NCBI GenBank assembly: GCA_027317045.1
Contig: DAHVFI010000213.1
Span: forward strand, 1-5,084
Origin: Gammaproteobacteria bacterium
Lineage (GTDB): Bacteria; Pseudomonadota; Gammaproteobacteria; Natronospirales; REEB76
Direction: 5' to 3'
DNA length: 5,084 nucleotides
Positions 1 to 5,084 of the stretch are shown piece by piece. The first letter of the stretch is position 1, and every line of letters starts with the position of its first letter. Both the position numbers and the translations under genes were made by a program. Below the pieces are notes generated by a model that saw only the letters and a list, made by a program, of their open reading frames with translations, did not search any database and was not told the DNA's origin.

Positions 1-1
1 C

Positions 2-112
2 GGACTGAAAAACTCCGTTGAGTTCTTCGCCGTGACCAGCGAACCGGTTTTCAAAGAGCCACGCGCGCAAGGTCTTTTCACCGGGCTGTTTCTCCTACTG
101 CAATTGCTCTAA
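2..112 (+). CDS. C-terminal fragment of MtfA-like (M90 family) zinc peptidase, 5' end outside window
   Basis: An open frame enters from the left edge and stops with TAA at 110-112, giving 36 residues. The stretch SVEFFAVTSE (residues 5-14 of the fragment) matches the segment in MtfA-type proteins where an E-x-FAV-x-SE motif follows the metal site. A hydrophobic run (LFTGLFLLLQLL) follows and corresponds roughly to the P-x-L-x-x-x-L-x-x-F-Y helix of that family. Known members usually continue with F-Y-x-Q-D-P and more residues; here the stop comes where F-Y would be expected, so the C-terminus is short or degraded. MtfA in E. coli binds the Mlc repressor and has peptidase activity. The HExxH zinc motif would lie outside the window. 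The assignment rests on one short motif and is moderate at best. Confidence 0.45.
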   Translation, partial: GLKNSVEFFAVTSEPVFKEPRAQGLFTGLFLLLQLL

Positions 113-137
113 CACCACACCCATTCGGAACCTGGAC

Positions 138-167
138 CTGCCCGCCGCCTCCGGAATCGGGCATAAT
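138..167 (+). promoter_or_regulatory. Candidate sigma-70 promoter for the TolB/TPR gene
   Basis: CATAAT at 162-167 matches five of six bases of the -10 consensus. The best -35 partner is only CTGCCC at 138-143 (three of six matches, 18-bp spacing), so the -35 is poor. Transcription would start near 173-176 and leave a very short leader that still contains the Shine-Dalgarno sequence. The 74-bp gap after the upstream stop codon fits a separate promoter, but no strong terminator is seen in that gap. Confidence 0.3.
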
Positions 168-175
168 CCCACGCC

Positions 176-182
176 GGAGGGG
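176..182 (+). promoter_or_regulatory. Ribosome binding site supporting the GTG start at 187
   Basis: GGAGGGG at 176-182 is a strong Shine-Dalgarno match. The core GGAGG (176-180) lies six bases before the GTG at 187. This decides for GTG as the start, because no in-frame ATG exists upstream and the N-terminal motif FFARLKQHHIYRV at residues 11-23 would be lost with later starts. Confidence 0.7.
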
Positions 183-186
183 CACC

Positions 187-2343
187 GTGGTCAACACCGA
201 TAACAATTCGCCGGGTTTTTTTGCTCGGCTCAAACAGCACCATATCTACCGTGTGGTAGCGGCTTACGCCGTGGGCGCCTGGATCGTGATGCAGGCGGCT
301 ACCCGCGTATTTCCCTATTTCGGCTGGTCGAGAGCGGTTCCCATTCTCATCATCATCCTGCTGCTGGGGTTCCCGGTAGTGCTGGTTATTGCCTGGATGC
401 TGATCAAGCCAACGGATCCGGCCAAGCAGGATTCTTGGCAGCGGCGCCACTGGAAGCTCGGCGCCGCCCTATCCGTTGCCGTAGTGATTCTGGTGGTGAT
501 CTCGGGTTTCTATGCGTGGCGATTCTCGAAGCACCATACGCAATTACTAGCAATGGTCGCCACAAACAGGCCGACCGCTGTCCCGGTATCGGCCAGCAGT
601 GTGCCACCGGTTTCTGCCACGACCATCCCGACAAAATCCATCGCAGTGTTGCCGTTCGAGAATCTATCATCAGACAAGAACAACGCCTACTTCGCAAGCG
701 GTATGCAGGACATGATTCTCACCAAGCTGGCCGATATCGGCGACCTCAAAGTCATCGCACGCACCTCAACCGCGAAGTACGCCAGTCATCCAGATAATCT
801 CAAAATCATTGCGCAACAACTGGGCGTGGCTACCCTCCTCGAAGGTAGTGTGCAGAAATCCGGTAATCAGGTGCTGATCAATGTGCAGCTGATTGATGCC
901 AACACGGATAACCATCTTTGGGCCGAAGCCTACCAGCGGAACCTGCATAACATCTTCGACGTGGAAGGCGAAGTGGCGCAGCAGGTGGCACTCGCGTTGA
1001 ATGCGCGCTTGAGCCAGACCGAAACCGCACGTTTGGGTACTGCACCTACCCAGAATCCACAGGCGTATGATTCATTCCTACGGGCGGAATACGATGCGAA
1101 CCGGGCATATGCGAATTTCAAGACACCGGATTTCGAAGCCGCGGTCAGGAACTACAGCACCGCGACCCAACAGGACTCGAAATTCCTGCTCGCCTGGTCA
1201 CGGTTGGCGCAAATGCAGTCGCTCATGGCCTGGACAGACTCCCCAGTGTTGGATGTCAATCGAAAACAATTGGCCGCGCAAGCCAAACAGTCTGCGAGAC
1301 GTGCCGAAGACTTAGCGCCTCAAAGCGCCGAGGCGCAAATGGCGCAAGGCTGGTACCGTCTTTATGTATTGACTGATCTGAATGGCGCCCTGTCCGCGTT
1401 CCAGGCCGCCATGGAGCTTGAGCCGCAGAATGCGGAAGCGCTGTATGGTGTCGGCACGACTTATTATCATTTAGGCCGATTCGATGCATCCGCCGAGACC
1501 TATCAGAAAGCCGCGGTACTCGATCCACGCAACCTCAACATATTGAGTCAGCTCGCTCATACCTATGAGGAACTGCGCCGCTATGGGCAAGCGGAACAGG
1601 TAATCAAGCAGATGCTGGCGATTGACCCAGCCTCCTTGACAGCCACCATTAACCTTGCGAATGTGCATATCCTCGCCGGTGACCTGGATGGGGCGCAGGC
1701 GGTACTTGATGCGGCTCCCGCAAGTGTCCAAGTGGATTTCCGGTATTCTCTTCGCCAAGTGGAGCTGATGCTGTGCCGCCGTGATTACACTGGCGCACGC
1801 CATGTATTGCTGTCTGCGGTACCCGAGGAACATACCGACCTCGATCGCGGACAAGTTGAAGAGGACTTCGGCGACGTGGAGTGGGCGGCCGGAAACCATG
1901 AGCCGGCGCGAGCCCACTATCAACGCGCCGCAATGTTGCTGGAAGCCGCGCTCATGCAGTCACCAGAACGAGCCAGAGGCGACCTCAGTTGGGTGTATGC
2001 GCGGTTGGGGCGCACCCAAGAAGCGCTTGCGCAGGCACAACTCTTTCTCAAGGACAGGCAAGCTGCCAAGAGCGTGCAACGAGAAGAGTACGCGCTCGCG
2101 AATCTGGCAGCAGTGCAAGCACAAATTGGACAGGTTGACGAGGCGATCACGGGTCTGGACCGGTTGCTGGCAATGCCGACGGGCGAGTTCATTTCTGTGC
2201 CGCTGCTCAAGATGGATCCCACCTGGGATCCGATCCGCAAGGATCCGCGTTTTCAGGCACTGCTTAAGAAATACGAGAAGTTCCAAACCGACGTGATTCC
2301 GGCTCCGGCGATCAGCACCAGCGCCGAAAATGGCCATGGCTGA
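187..2343 (+). CDS. Inner-membrane TolB-like domain and TPR repeat protein
   Basis: A complete 718-residue protein with a GTG start. Residues 11-41 (FFARLKQHHIYRV, then AYAVGAWIVMQ) form the N-terminal signature of a large proteobacterial family of membrane TPR proteins. Hydrophobic segments lie at about 21-41, 51-73 and 91-110. A Pro/Ser/Thr-rich linker (about 120-149) leads to a TolB-like domain at about 150-275, opening with SIAVLPFENLSSD and containing LLEGSVQ and LWAEAYQRNL, as in the same module of CadC-like regulators and cyclase/kinase-TPR fusions. TPR-type helices follow at about 381-414, 416-449, 450-483, 484-510 and 597-664. The C-terminal motif LLKMDPTWDPIRKDPRFQALL (begins at 673) is typical of the family. 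The TolB and TPR parts are probably periplasmic and protein-binding; this is inferred from topology. No catalytic domain is visible, so the specific role is unknown. It lies on the presumed element side of the tRNA-Thr attachment site. Confidence 0.9.
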   Translation: MVNTDNNSPGFFARLKQHHIYRVVAAYAVGAWIVMQAATRVFPYFGWSRAVPILIIILLLGFPVVLVIAWMLIKPTDPAKQDSWQRRHWKLGAALSVAVVILVVISGFYAWRFSKHHTQLLAMVATNRPTAVPVSASSVPPVSATTIPTKSIAVLPFENLSSDKNNAYFASGMQDMILTKLADIGDLKVIARTSTAKYASHPDNLKIIAQQLGVATLLEGSVQKSGNQVLINVQLIDANTDNHLWAEAYQRNLHNIFDVEGEVAQQVALALNARLSQTETARLGTAPTQNPQAYDSFLRAEYDANRAYANFKTPDFEAAVRNYSTATQQDSKFLLAWSRLAQMQSLMAWTDSPVLDVNRKQLAAQAKQSARRAEDLAPQSAEAQMAQGWYRLYVLTDLNGALSAFQAAMELEPQNAEALYGVGTTYYHLGRFDASAETYQKAAVLDPRNLNILSQLAHTYEELRRYGQAEQVIKQMLAIDPASLTATINLANVHILAGDLDGAQAVLDAAPASVQVDFRYSLRQVELMLCRRDYTGARHVLLSAVPEEHTDLDRGQVEEDFGDVEWAAGNHEPARAHYQRAAMLLEAALMQSPERARGDLSWVYARLGRTQEALAQAQLFLKDRQAAKSVQREEYALANLAAVQAQIGQVDEAITGLDRLLAMPTGEFISVPLLKMDPTWDPIRKDPRFQALLKKYEKFQTDVIPAPAISTSAENGHG

Positions 2344-2458
2344 CGAAACCTTAAATTTCCTGGCACGCCTGAAGCAGCTCTGCCATAGTGCGGATAAACA
2401 ACCGCGCGCATTGGCGTGCATTTACGCGCAACCGATTTTCCGTAAGTACTTGATTTAA
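2336..2458 (+). pseudogene. Short overlapping ORF, possible truncated paralogue of the TolB/TPR gene
   Basis: ATG at 2336 overlaps the TGA of the preceding gene by eight bases and opens a 40-codon frame ending in TAA at 2456-2458. Its start, MADETLNFLARLKQ, resembles residues 7-17 of the upstream protein (NSPGFFARLKQ). Members of this family often begin with F-x-A-x-L-K-(R/Q). After that the similarity ends, and the frame runs into the 10-bp repeats at 2401. It could be the remnant of a second tandem copy cut off by recombination at the element end, a short translationally coupled peptide, or chance. No Shine-Dalgarno sequence is evident in front of it. Low confidence. Confidence 0.2.
2401..2430 (-). 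repeat. Three tandem 10-bp repeats pointing left (candidate integrase arm sites)
   Basis: Read on the minus strand from 2430 to 2401, the sequence divides exactly into TGCGCGTAAA, TGCACGCCAA and TGCGCGCGGT. All begin TGCRCG and sit 10 bp apart, about one helical turn. They are the mirror group of the repeats at 2459-2498, with a 28-bp spacer (2431-2458) between the two groups. Ordered repeats beside an attachment core are typical of arm-type sites for tyrosine integrases or binding sites for excisionase-type factors; that role is inferred here. Confidence 0.65.
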
Positions 2459-2485
2459 TGCACGTCAATGCGCGTAATTGCACGC
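2414..2485. repeat. Near-perfect 17-bp inverted repeat nested in the 10-bp repeat arrays
   Basis: GCGTGCATTTACGCGCA (2414-2430) and TGCGCGTAATTGCACGC (2469-2485) are reverse complements at 16 of 17 positions, separated by 38 bp. The arms consist of repeat units from the two oppositely oriented arrays. The spacer includes the 8-bp palindrome AAGTACTT (2444-2451). The spacer is too long for a compact terminator and no T-tract follows, so protein binding is more likely than transcription termination. Confidence 0.7.
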
Positions 2486-2498
2486 AGATGCACAGTTT
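2459..2498 (+). repeat. Four tandem 10-bp repeats pointing right toward the tRNA core (candidate arm sites)
   Basis: Four consecutive 10-mers, TGCACGTCAA, TGCGCGTAAT, TGCACGCAGA and TGCACAGTTT, start at 2459, 2469, 2479 and 2489. The last is the most diverged. The array ends nine bases before the tRNA-derived core at 2507. The exact 10-bp period puts every unit on the same face of the helix, as expected for cooperative protein binding. An iteron-type replication or regulatory site is an alternative, but the contact with an attachment core favours integrase or excisionase binding. Confidence 0.65.
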
Positions 2499-2506
2499 GC
2501 GGATAT

Positions 2507-2551
2507 TTCGTAACGCGTAGGTAGGGGGTTCAATTCCCTCCGCCGGCACCA
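2507..2551 (+). tRNA. tRNA-Thr(CGT) 3' fragment from anticodon loop to CCA (attachment core)
   Basis: The segment folds as the 3' part of a tRNA. It has anticodon loop TTCGTAA (2507-2513, anticodon CGT at 2509-2511), 3' anticodon stem CGCGT (2514-2518) and variable loop AGGTA (2519-2523). The T-stem is GGGGG (2524-2528) with CCCTC (2536-2540), and the T-loop is TTCAATT (2529-2535). The acceptor 3' strand is CGCCGGC (2541-2547), followed by discriminator A (2548) and encoded CCA (2549-2551). The bases before the loop (GATAT, 2502-2506) cannot pair with CGCGT, and no D-arm or 5' acceptor strand GCCGGCG lies upstream. The tRNA is therefore incomplete and not functional. The match starting exactly at the anticodon loop is typical of an integrase crossover region. 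E. coli thrW, of the same specificity, is a known integration hotspot. Confidence 0.85.
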
Positions 2552-2590
2552 ATCTCTATTCACACCACGACTTATGGCGTTTGCCCCAAT

Positions 2591-2620
2591 CAAAAAGGGG
2601 TAGCGCTCTGTGCTGCCCCT
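2591..2620 (-). terminator. Rho-independent terminator-like hairpin reading leftward
   Basis: AGGGGTAGC (2596-2604) pairs with GCTGCCCCT (2612-2620) over nine base pairs, including one G-T pair, around the 7-base loop 2605-2611. On the minus strand the stem is followed by TTTTTG (complement of 2590-2595), the classic layout of an intrinsic terminator for leftward transcription. On the + strand no T-tract follows. No minus-strand gene is visible just to the right, so its source transcript is unclear. Confidence 0.5.
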
Positions 2621-2727
2621 CTGTAACATACACGCGGCTTTTAAGCTGCCGCCAGTCGCCGCAGCATACACAATGATTCTACTCTGCGCCTTGGACGGCA
2701 ACGCGTGGCCAAAGGGTGGCTACGAAT

Positions 2728-2755
2728 TTGATCAAGGTCCCGCTCAGCATAGCAT
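2728..2755 (+). promoter_or_regulatory. Weak candidate promoter for the propeller gene
   Basis: TTGATC (2728-2733) and TAGCAT (2750-2755) each match four of six consensus bases, with 16-bp spacing. Transcription would start about 30 bases before the ATG at 2793. This is the best pair found by eye and is not strong. Confidence 0.25.
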
Positions 2756-2779
2756 TTGCCGGGCGCGCCAACATCTGGC

Positions 2780-2784
2780 GGGAG
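2780..2784 (+). promoter_or_regulatory. Ribosome binding site of the propeller gene
   Basis: GGGAG at 2780-2784 lies eight bases before the ATG at 2793 and supports that start, which also gives a proper signal peptide. The first G takes part in a 5-bp hairpin (2766-2770 with 2776-2780), so slight occlusion of the site is possible but unproven. Confidence 0.6.
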
Positions 2785-2792
2785 CGATAAAA

Positions 2793-5084
2793 ATGAAGCA
2801 TGCGTCTTTTACCGGTTTGCTTGCCGCGTTTGTGCTGTTATCAACCCAGGCCGCAGTCGCAAACACAGTCTCCGGTCAACAGCTCAAGGCACTGCGTTTC
2901 CGCTTCGTCGGTCCGCAAATCGGCAACCGCGCCAGCGCGGTGGCTGGCGTGCCCGGCGACCCGAACGTTTATTACATCGGTGCGGCTTCGGGTGGCGTGT
3001 GGAAATCCAGCGACGGCGGCTTCAGCTTCAAACCTATCTTCGATAAGGAGCCGGTGCAGTCCATCGGCGCGCTGGCGGTTGATCCGCAGCAGCCGGCGAC
3101 CATCTGGGTGGGTACTGGCGAGGCCTGGGTGATCCGCAACGGCATCACCCCCGGCGACGGTGTGTACCGTTCCGAAGACGCCGGCCGTTCCTGGCACCAC
3201 ATGGGTTTGAAGGATGCCGGCCTGATCGCACGTGTCATCGTCAACCCCCAGGATTCGAACAACGTGTTCGTGTGCGCCATGGGTACCGGCACCCATGCCG
3301 AGGATTCGCGCGGCGTATGGCGCACCGATGATGGCGGCAAAATCTGGAAGCACGTGCTGTTCGTGAACGGCAATACCGGCTGTTCCGGCCTGGCCATGGA
3401 TCCACAGGATCCACGCATCCTGTTCGCGGGACTGTGGCAATGGTCGCTGCGCCCTTGGCAGATGGTCAGCGGCGGGCTATCCAGCGGCGTGTATGTGACC
3501 CGTGACGGCGGCAAGACCTGGAAGCAGATCAAGGACCACGGACTGCCGCACGGACCGCTGGGCAAGATCGATGTGGCGGTGGCGCCCTCCAATCCGAGGC
3601 GCGTGTACGCGCTTATCGAAACCGCAAAACAAGGTTCATTGTGGAGATCCGACGACGGCGGCCACCACTGGCACGTGGAGAGTTACAGCCGTCTGCTTAC
3701 CGAGCGCGCCGGTTACACGGTGCGGCTCACGGTTTCACCGGCGGATGAGGACAAGATTTACGTCGCCAGTAACGGCTTTTATGTTTCCGGCGATGGCGGC
3801 CAGACCTTCAAGCAGGTGCCTTGGGGCGGCGACAATCACGACATCTGGATCGACCCAAGCAATGCCAAACGCATGATGATCAGCTTCGACGGCGGCGTGG
3901 ATATCAGTACCACCGGCGGGCAAAACTGGCATCACGTGACACTGCCCATCGGCCAGATGTATCACGTGGCAGTAGACAACCAGGTGCCGTACTGGGTGTA
4001 CGCCAATATGCAGGACGACGACGCCGGCCGCGGCCCGGCTTATCCCATGTCCACGCCGCTCATTGACCCGCATGAATGGCAGGAGCCGTTGGGCGGCTGC
4101 GAATCCGGATTCACCTATCCGGATCCCAGCGATGCGCGCATCATCTGGAGCACCTGTTACGGCGACGAGATCACCCGTCTCGACACCCGCATCGGCTATC
4201 CGCGCGCCGTCAGCCCCTGGCCGGACCACACCCTGGATGCGGCACCCGGGGACATCAAGTACCGCTGCCACTGGACGCCGCCGCTGGCCATCGATCCCTT
4301 CGATCACAACACTGTGTATTACGGCTGCCAGGTGATCCTCAAAACCACCAATGGAGGCCAGACCTGGAAGGCCATCAGCCCGGACCTGTCGACACGCAAT
4401 CCCAAATACCTGGTGCCGTCGGGCGGCATTCCCATCAACGGCAAGATGCACCGCCAGGACAATCTCGGCCAGTTCTACGGCGAGGTGGTGTTCGCCATCG
4501 CGCCTTCTCCGGTGAAGCAGGGCCTTATCTGGGCGGGCACCAACGACGGCCAGGTGTGGATCACGCGCAATGGCGGCGGCCACTGGACCAATGTAACCAG
4601 CAATATTCCCGGGCTGCTGCCGTGGGGTACAGTGACGCGCATCGAGCCGTCGCACTTCAGCGCCGGCACGGCTTTCGTCAGCGTCGATCGCGCGCTCATG
4701 GGCGACCCGCGGCCATACATATATAAGACCGAGGATTACGGCCGTAGCTGGCGACCCATGGTCGACGGCATTCCCGTGAGCCCCACCAGCAGCGTCAGCT
4801 CGGTTGCCCAAGACCCGTACAGCCGCAAGCTGCTGTTCGCCGGTACCGGCAACGCACTCTATGTTTCCATCGATGCCGGCAACCATTGGACGCCGCTCAT
4901 GTCTGGCCTGCCGCACGCGCCGGTGTCCTGGGAAACGGTGCAGAAAAATTTTCATGACCTGGTGGTGGCCACCTACGGGCGCGGCATCTATGTACTCGAG
5001 GACATCACGCCGCTGGAACAGCTGGCAGCTTACAAGGGCCCGGCGCCTTTGCTGGCGCTGTTCTCAAGGCTCAAGCACGTATTC
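2793..5084 (+). CDS. Secreted BNR/Asp-box (VPS10/sortilin-like) beta-propeller protein, 3' end outside window
   Basis: The frame is open for 764 codons and runs off the right edge. Residues 1-23 form a signal peptide: basic start MKH, hydrophobic core GLLAAFVLLS, and a likely cut after AVA at 23. Asp-boxes (S/T-x-D-x-G-x-x-W/F) begin at residues 72, 127, 178, 236, 286, 332, 646 and 692. Variants without the Asp begin at 372 (STTGGQNW), 518 (TTNGGQTW) and 591 (TRNGGGHW). Other family marks are FVGPQIGNRASAVAGVPGDP (39-58), GVYRSEDAG, LPIGQMYHVAVDNQ (384-397), YRCHWTPPLAIDP (490-502) and ATYGRGIYVLEDITPL (726-741). These belong to the large exported proteins often labelled 'BNR repeat glycosyl hydrolase', usually around 1000 residues, so a C-terminal region is probably missing. 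The fold is a double or large propeller. The sialidase label is not supported, because Asp-boxes are structural and no catalytic set is evident. Six cysteines (161, 197, 436, 455, 492, 512) could form disulfides after export. Substrate and role are unknown. Confidence 0.9.
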   Translation, partial: MKHASFTGLLAAFVLLSTQAAVANTVSGQQLKALRFRFVGPQIGNRASAVAGVPGDPNVYYIGAASGGVWKSSDGGFSFKPIFDKEPVQSIGALAVDPQQPATIWVGTGEAWVIRNGITPGDGVYRSEDAGRSWHHMGLKDAGLIARVIVNPQDSNNVFVCAMGTGTHAEDSRGVWRTDDGGKIWKHVLFVNGNTGCSGLAMDPQDPRILFAGLWQWSLRPWQMVSGGLSSGVYVTRDGGKTWKQIKDHGLPHGPLGKIDVAVAPSNPRRVYALIETAKQGSLWRSDDGGHHWHVESYSRLLTERAGYTVRLTVSPADEDKIYVASNGFYVSGDGGQTFKQVPWGGDNHDIWIDPSNAKRMMISFDGGVDISTTGGQNWHHVTLPIGQMYHVAVDNQVPYWVYANMQDDDAGRGPAYPMSTPLIDPHEWQEPLGGCESGFTYPDPSDARIIWSTCYGDEITRLDTRIGYPRAVSPWPDHTLDAAPGDIKYRCHWTPPLAIDPFDHNTVYYGCQVILKTTNGGQTWKAISPDLSTRNPKYLVPSGGIPINGKMHRQDNLGQFYGEVVFAIAPSPVKQGLIWAGTNDGQVWITRNGGGHWTNVTSNIPGLLPWGTVTRIEPSHFSAGTAFVSVDRALMGDPRPYIYKTEDYGRSWRPMVDGIPVSPTSSVSSVAQDPYSRKLLFAGTGNALYVSIDAGNHWTPLMSGLPHAPVSWETVQKNFHDLVVATYGRGIYVLEDITPLEQLAAYKGPAPLLALFSRLKHVF

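Larger units (their letters stand above)
2401..2551 (+). mobile_element. Right-hand attachment end of an integrative element inserted in tRNA-Thr(CGT)
   Basis: This unit combines the two oppositely oriented repeat arrays and the tRNA-derived core (2507-2551). When a tyrosine-integrase element inserts in a tRNA gene, its own copy of the 3' part restores the gene at one end, and the displaced host 3' part is left at the other end. Here only a 3' part is present, in + orientation, so the element should extend leftward from 2506 and the resident chromosome should resume at 2552. No integrase gene is in the window; it is expected beside the intact tRNA at the other end. A remnant of an element that has since decayed would look the same. 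Confidence 0.6.
2552..2792. other. Non-coding stretch between the tRNA fragment and the propeller gene
   Basis: No convincing coding region is seen on either strand. It contains the leftward terminator-like hairpin (2591-2620), a weaker GC-rich inverted pair around 2634-2652 (GCGGC and GCCGC), a candidate promoter (2728-2755), and a 5-bp hairpin just before the start of the next gene (CGCCA 2766-2770 with TGGCG 2776-2780). It would be the first resident chromosomal DNA right of the inferred element boundary. Confidence 0.5.

Noticed and set aside
2207..2251. Clustered GGATCC/GATCC repeats near the end of the TolB/TPR gene
   Set aside because: They encode the conserved DP-rich family motif (MDPTWDPIRKDPRF), so coding constraint explains them.
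2401..2498. CRISPR array
   Set aside because: The units are 10 bp, contiguous and without unique spacers, and they switch orientation. This does not fit CRISPR.
2476..2551. A complete tRNA gene ending at 2551
   Set aside because: The 31 bases before the anticodon loop cannot form a D-arm, the 5' anticodon stem does not pair, and GCCGGCG is absent at the expected 5' end.
2253..2552. Minus-strand ORF whose protein begins MVPAEGIEPPTYALR
   Set aside because: The GIEPPTYALR-type start is the antisense translation of a tRNA 3' end, a well-known spurious ORF pattern. The rest of the frame is antisense to the TolB/TPR gene end.
2465..2701. Minus-strand ORF containing WCRRRELNPLPTRYE
   Set aside because: Same artefact in another frame: this motif is the antisense reading of the tRNA-Thr T-arm and acceptor. 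No Shine-Dalgarno sequence or family resemblance elsewhere in it.
3735..4955. 406-codon minus-strand ORF opposite the propeller gene
   Set aside because: Its length comes from GC-rich third positions of the sense gene suppressing antisense stops. The translation is low-complexity Ala/Val/Arg/His-rich with no recognisable motif, while the sense strand has clear Asp-boxes.
2793..5084. Annotation of the Asp-box protein as an active sialidase or glycosyl hydrolase
   Set aside because: Asp-boxes are structural turns in propellers. I cannot see the arginine triad or other catalytic residues of sialidases, so no enzyme activity is claimed.

Overview
The window looks like chromosomal DNA of a moderately GC-rich proteobacterium, most likely a gammaproteobacterium. 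This is inferred from the protein families present (an MtfA-like tail, a membrane TolB-like/TPR protein, a secreted Asp-box propeller protein) and from a tRNA-Thr fragment of E. coli thrW type. No species-level assignment is possible. All convincing genes are on the + strand.

Layout: (1) Positions 2-112 are the 3' tail of a gene that enters from the left and resembles the C-terminus of MtfA/M90 zinc peptidases. (2) Positions 187-2343 encode a complete 718-residue inner-membrane protein with hydrophobic N-terminal segments, a TolB-like domain and TPR repeats. A 40-codon ORF (2336-2458) overlaps its stop codon and may be a paralogue stub. (3) Positions 2344-2792 hold no convincing gene but are the most informative part of the window. 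Three 10-bp repeats point left (2401-2430) and four point right (2459-2498). They are followed at 2507-2551 by the exact 3' part of a tRNA-Thr(CGT), from the anticodon loop to the encoded CCA, with no 5' half. This is the signature of the distal attachment site of a tyrosine-integrase element inserted in a tRNA-Thr gene, with candidate integrase or excisionase arm sites next to the core. (4) A hairpin plus T-tract at 2591-2620 reads as a leftward terminator. (5) Positions 2793 to the end encode a secreted multi-Asp-box propeller protein, truncated by the window edge.

Interpretation: because the tRNA 3' half keeps its + strand orientation, element DNA should lie to its left and resident chromosome to its right. 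The TolB/TPR gene, and perhaps the MtfA-like fragment, would then be cargo or end-proximal genes of a genomic island. The propeller gene would be backbone. The predicted left partner (intact tRNA-Thr(CGT) plus integrase) is outside the window, so this is a testable inference. No functional link between the two large genes can be shown from the sequence.
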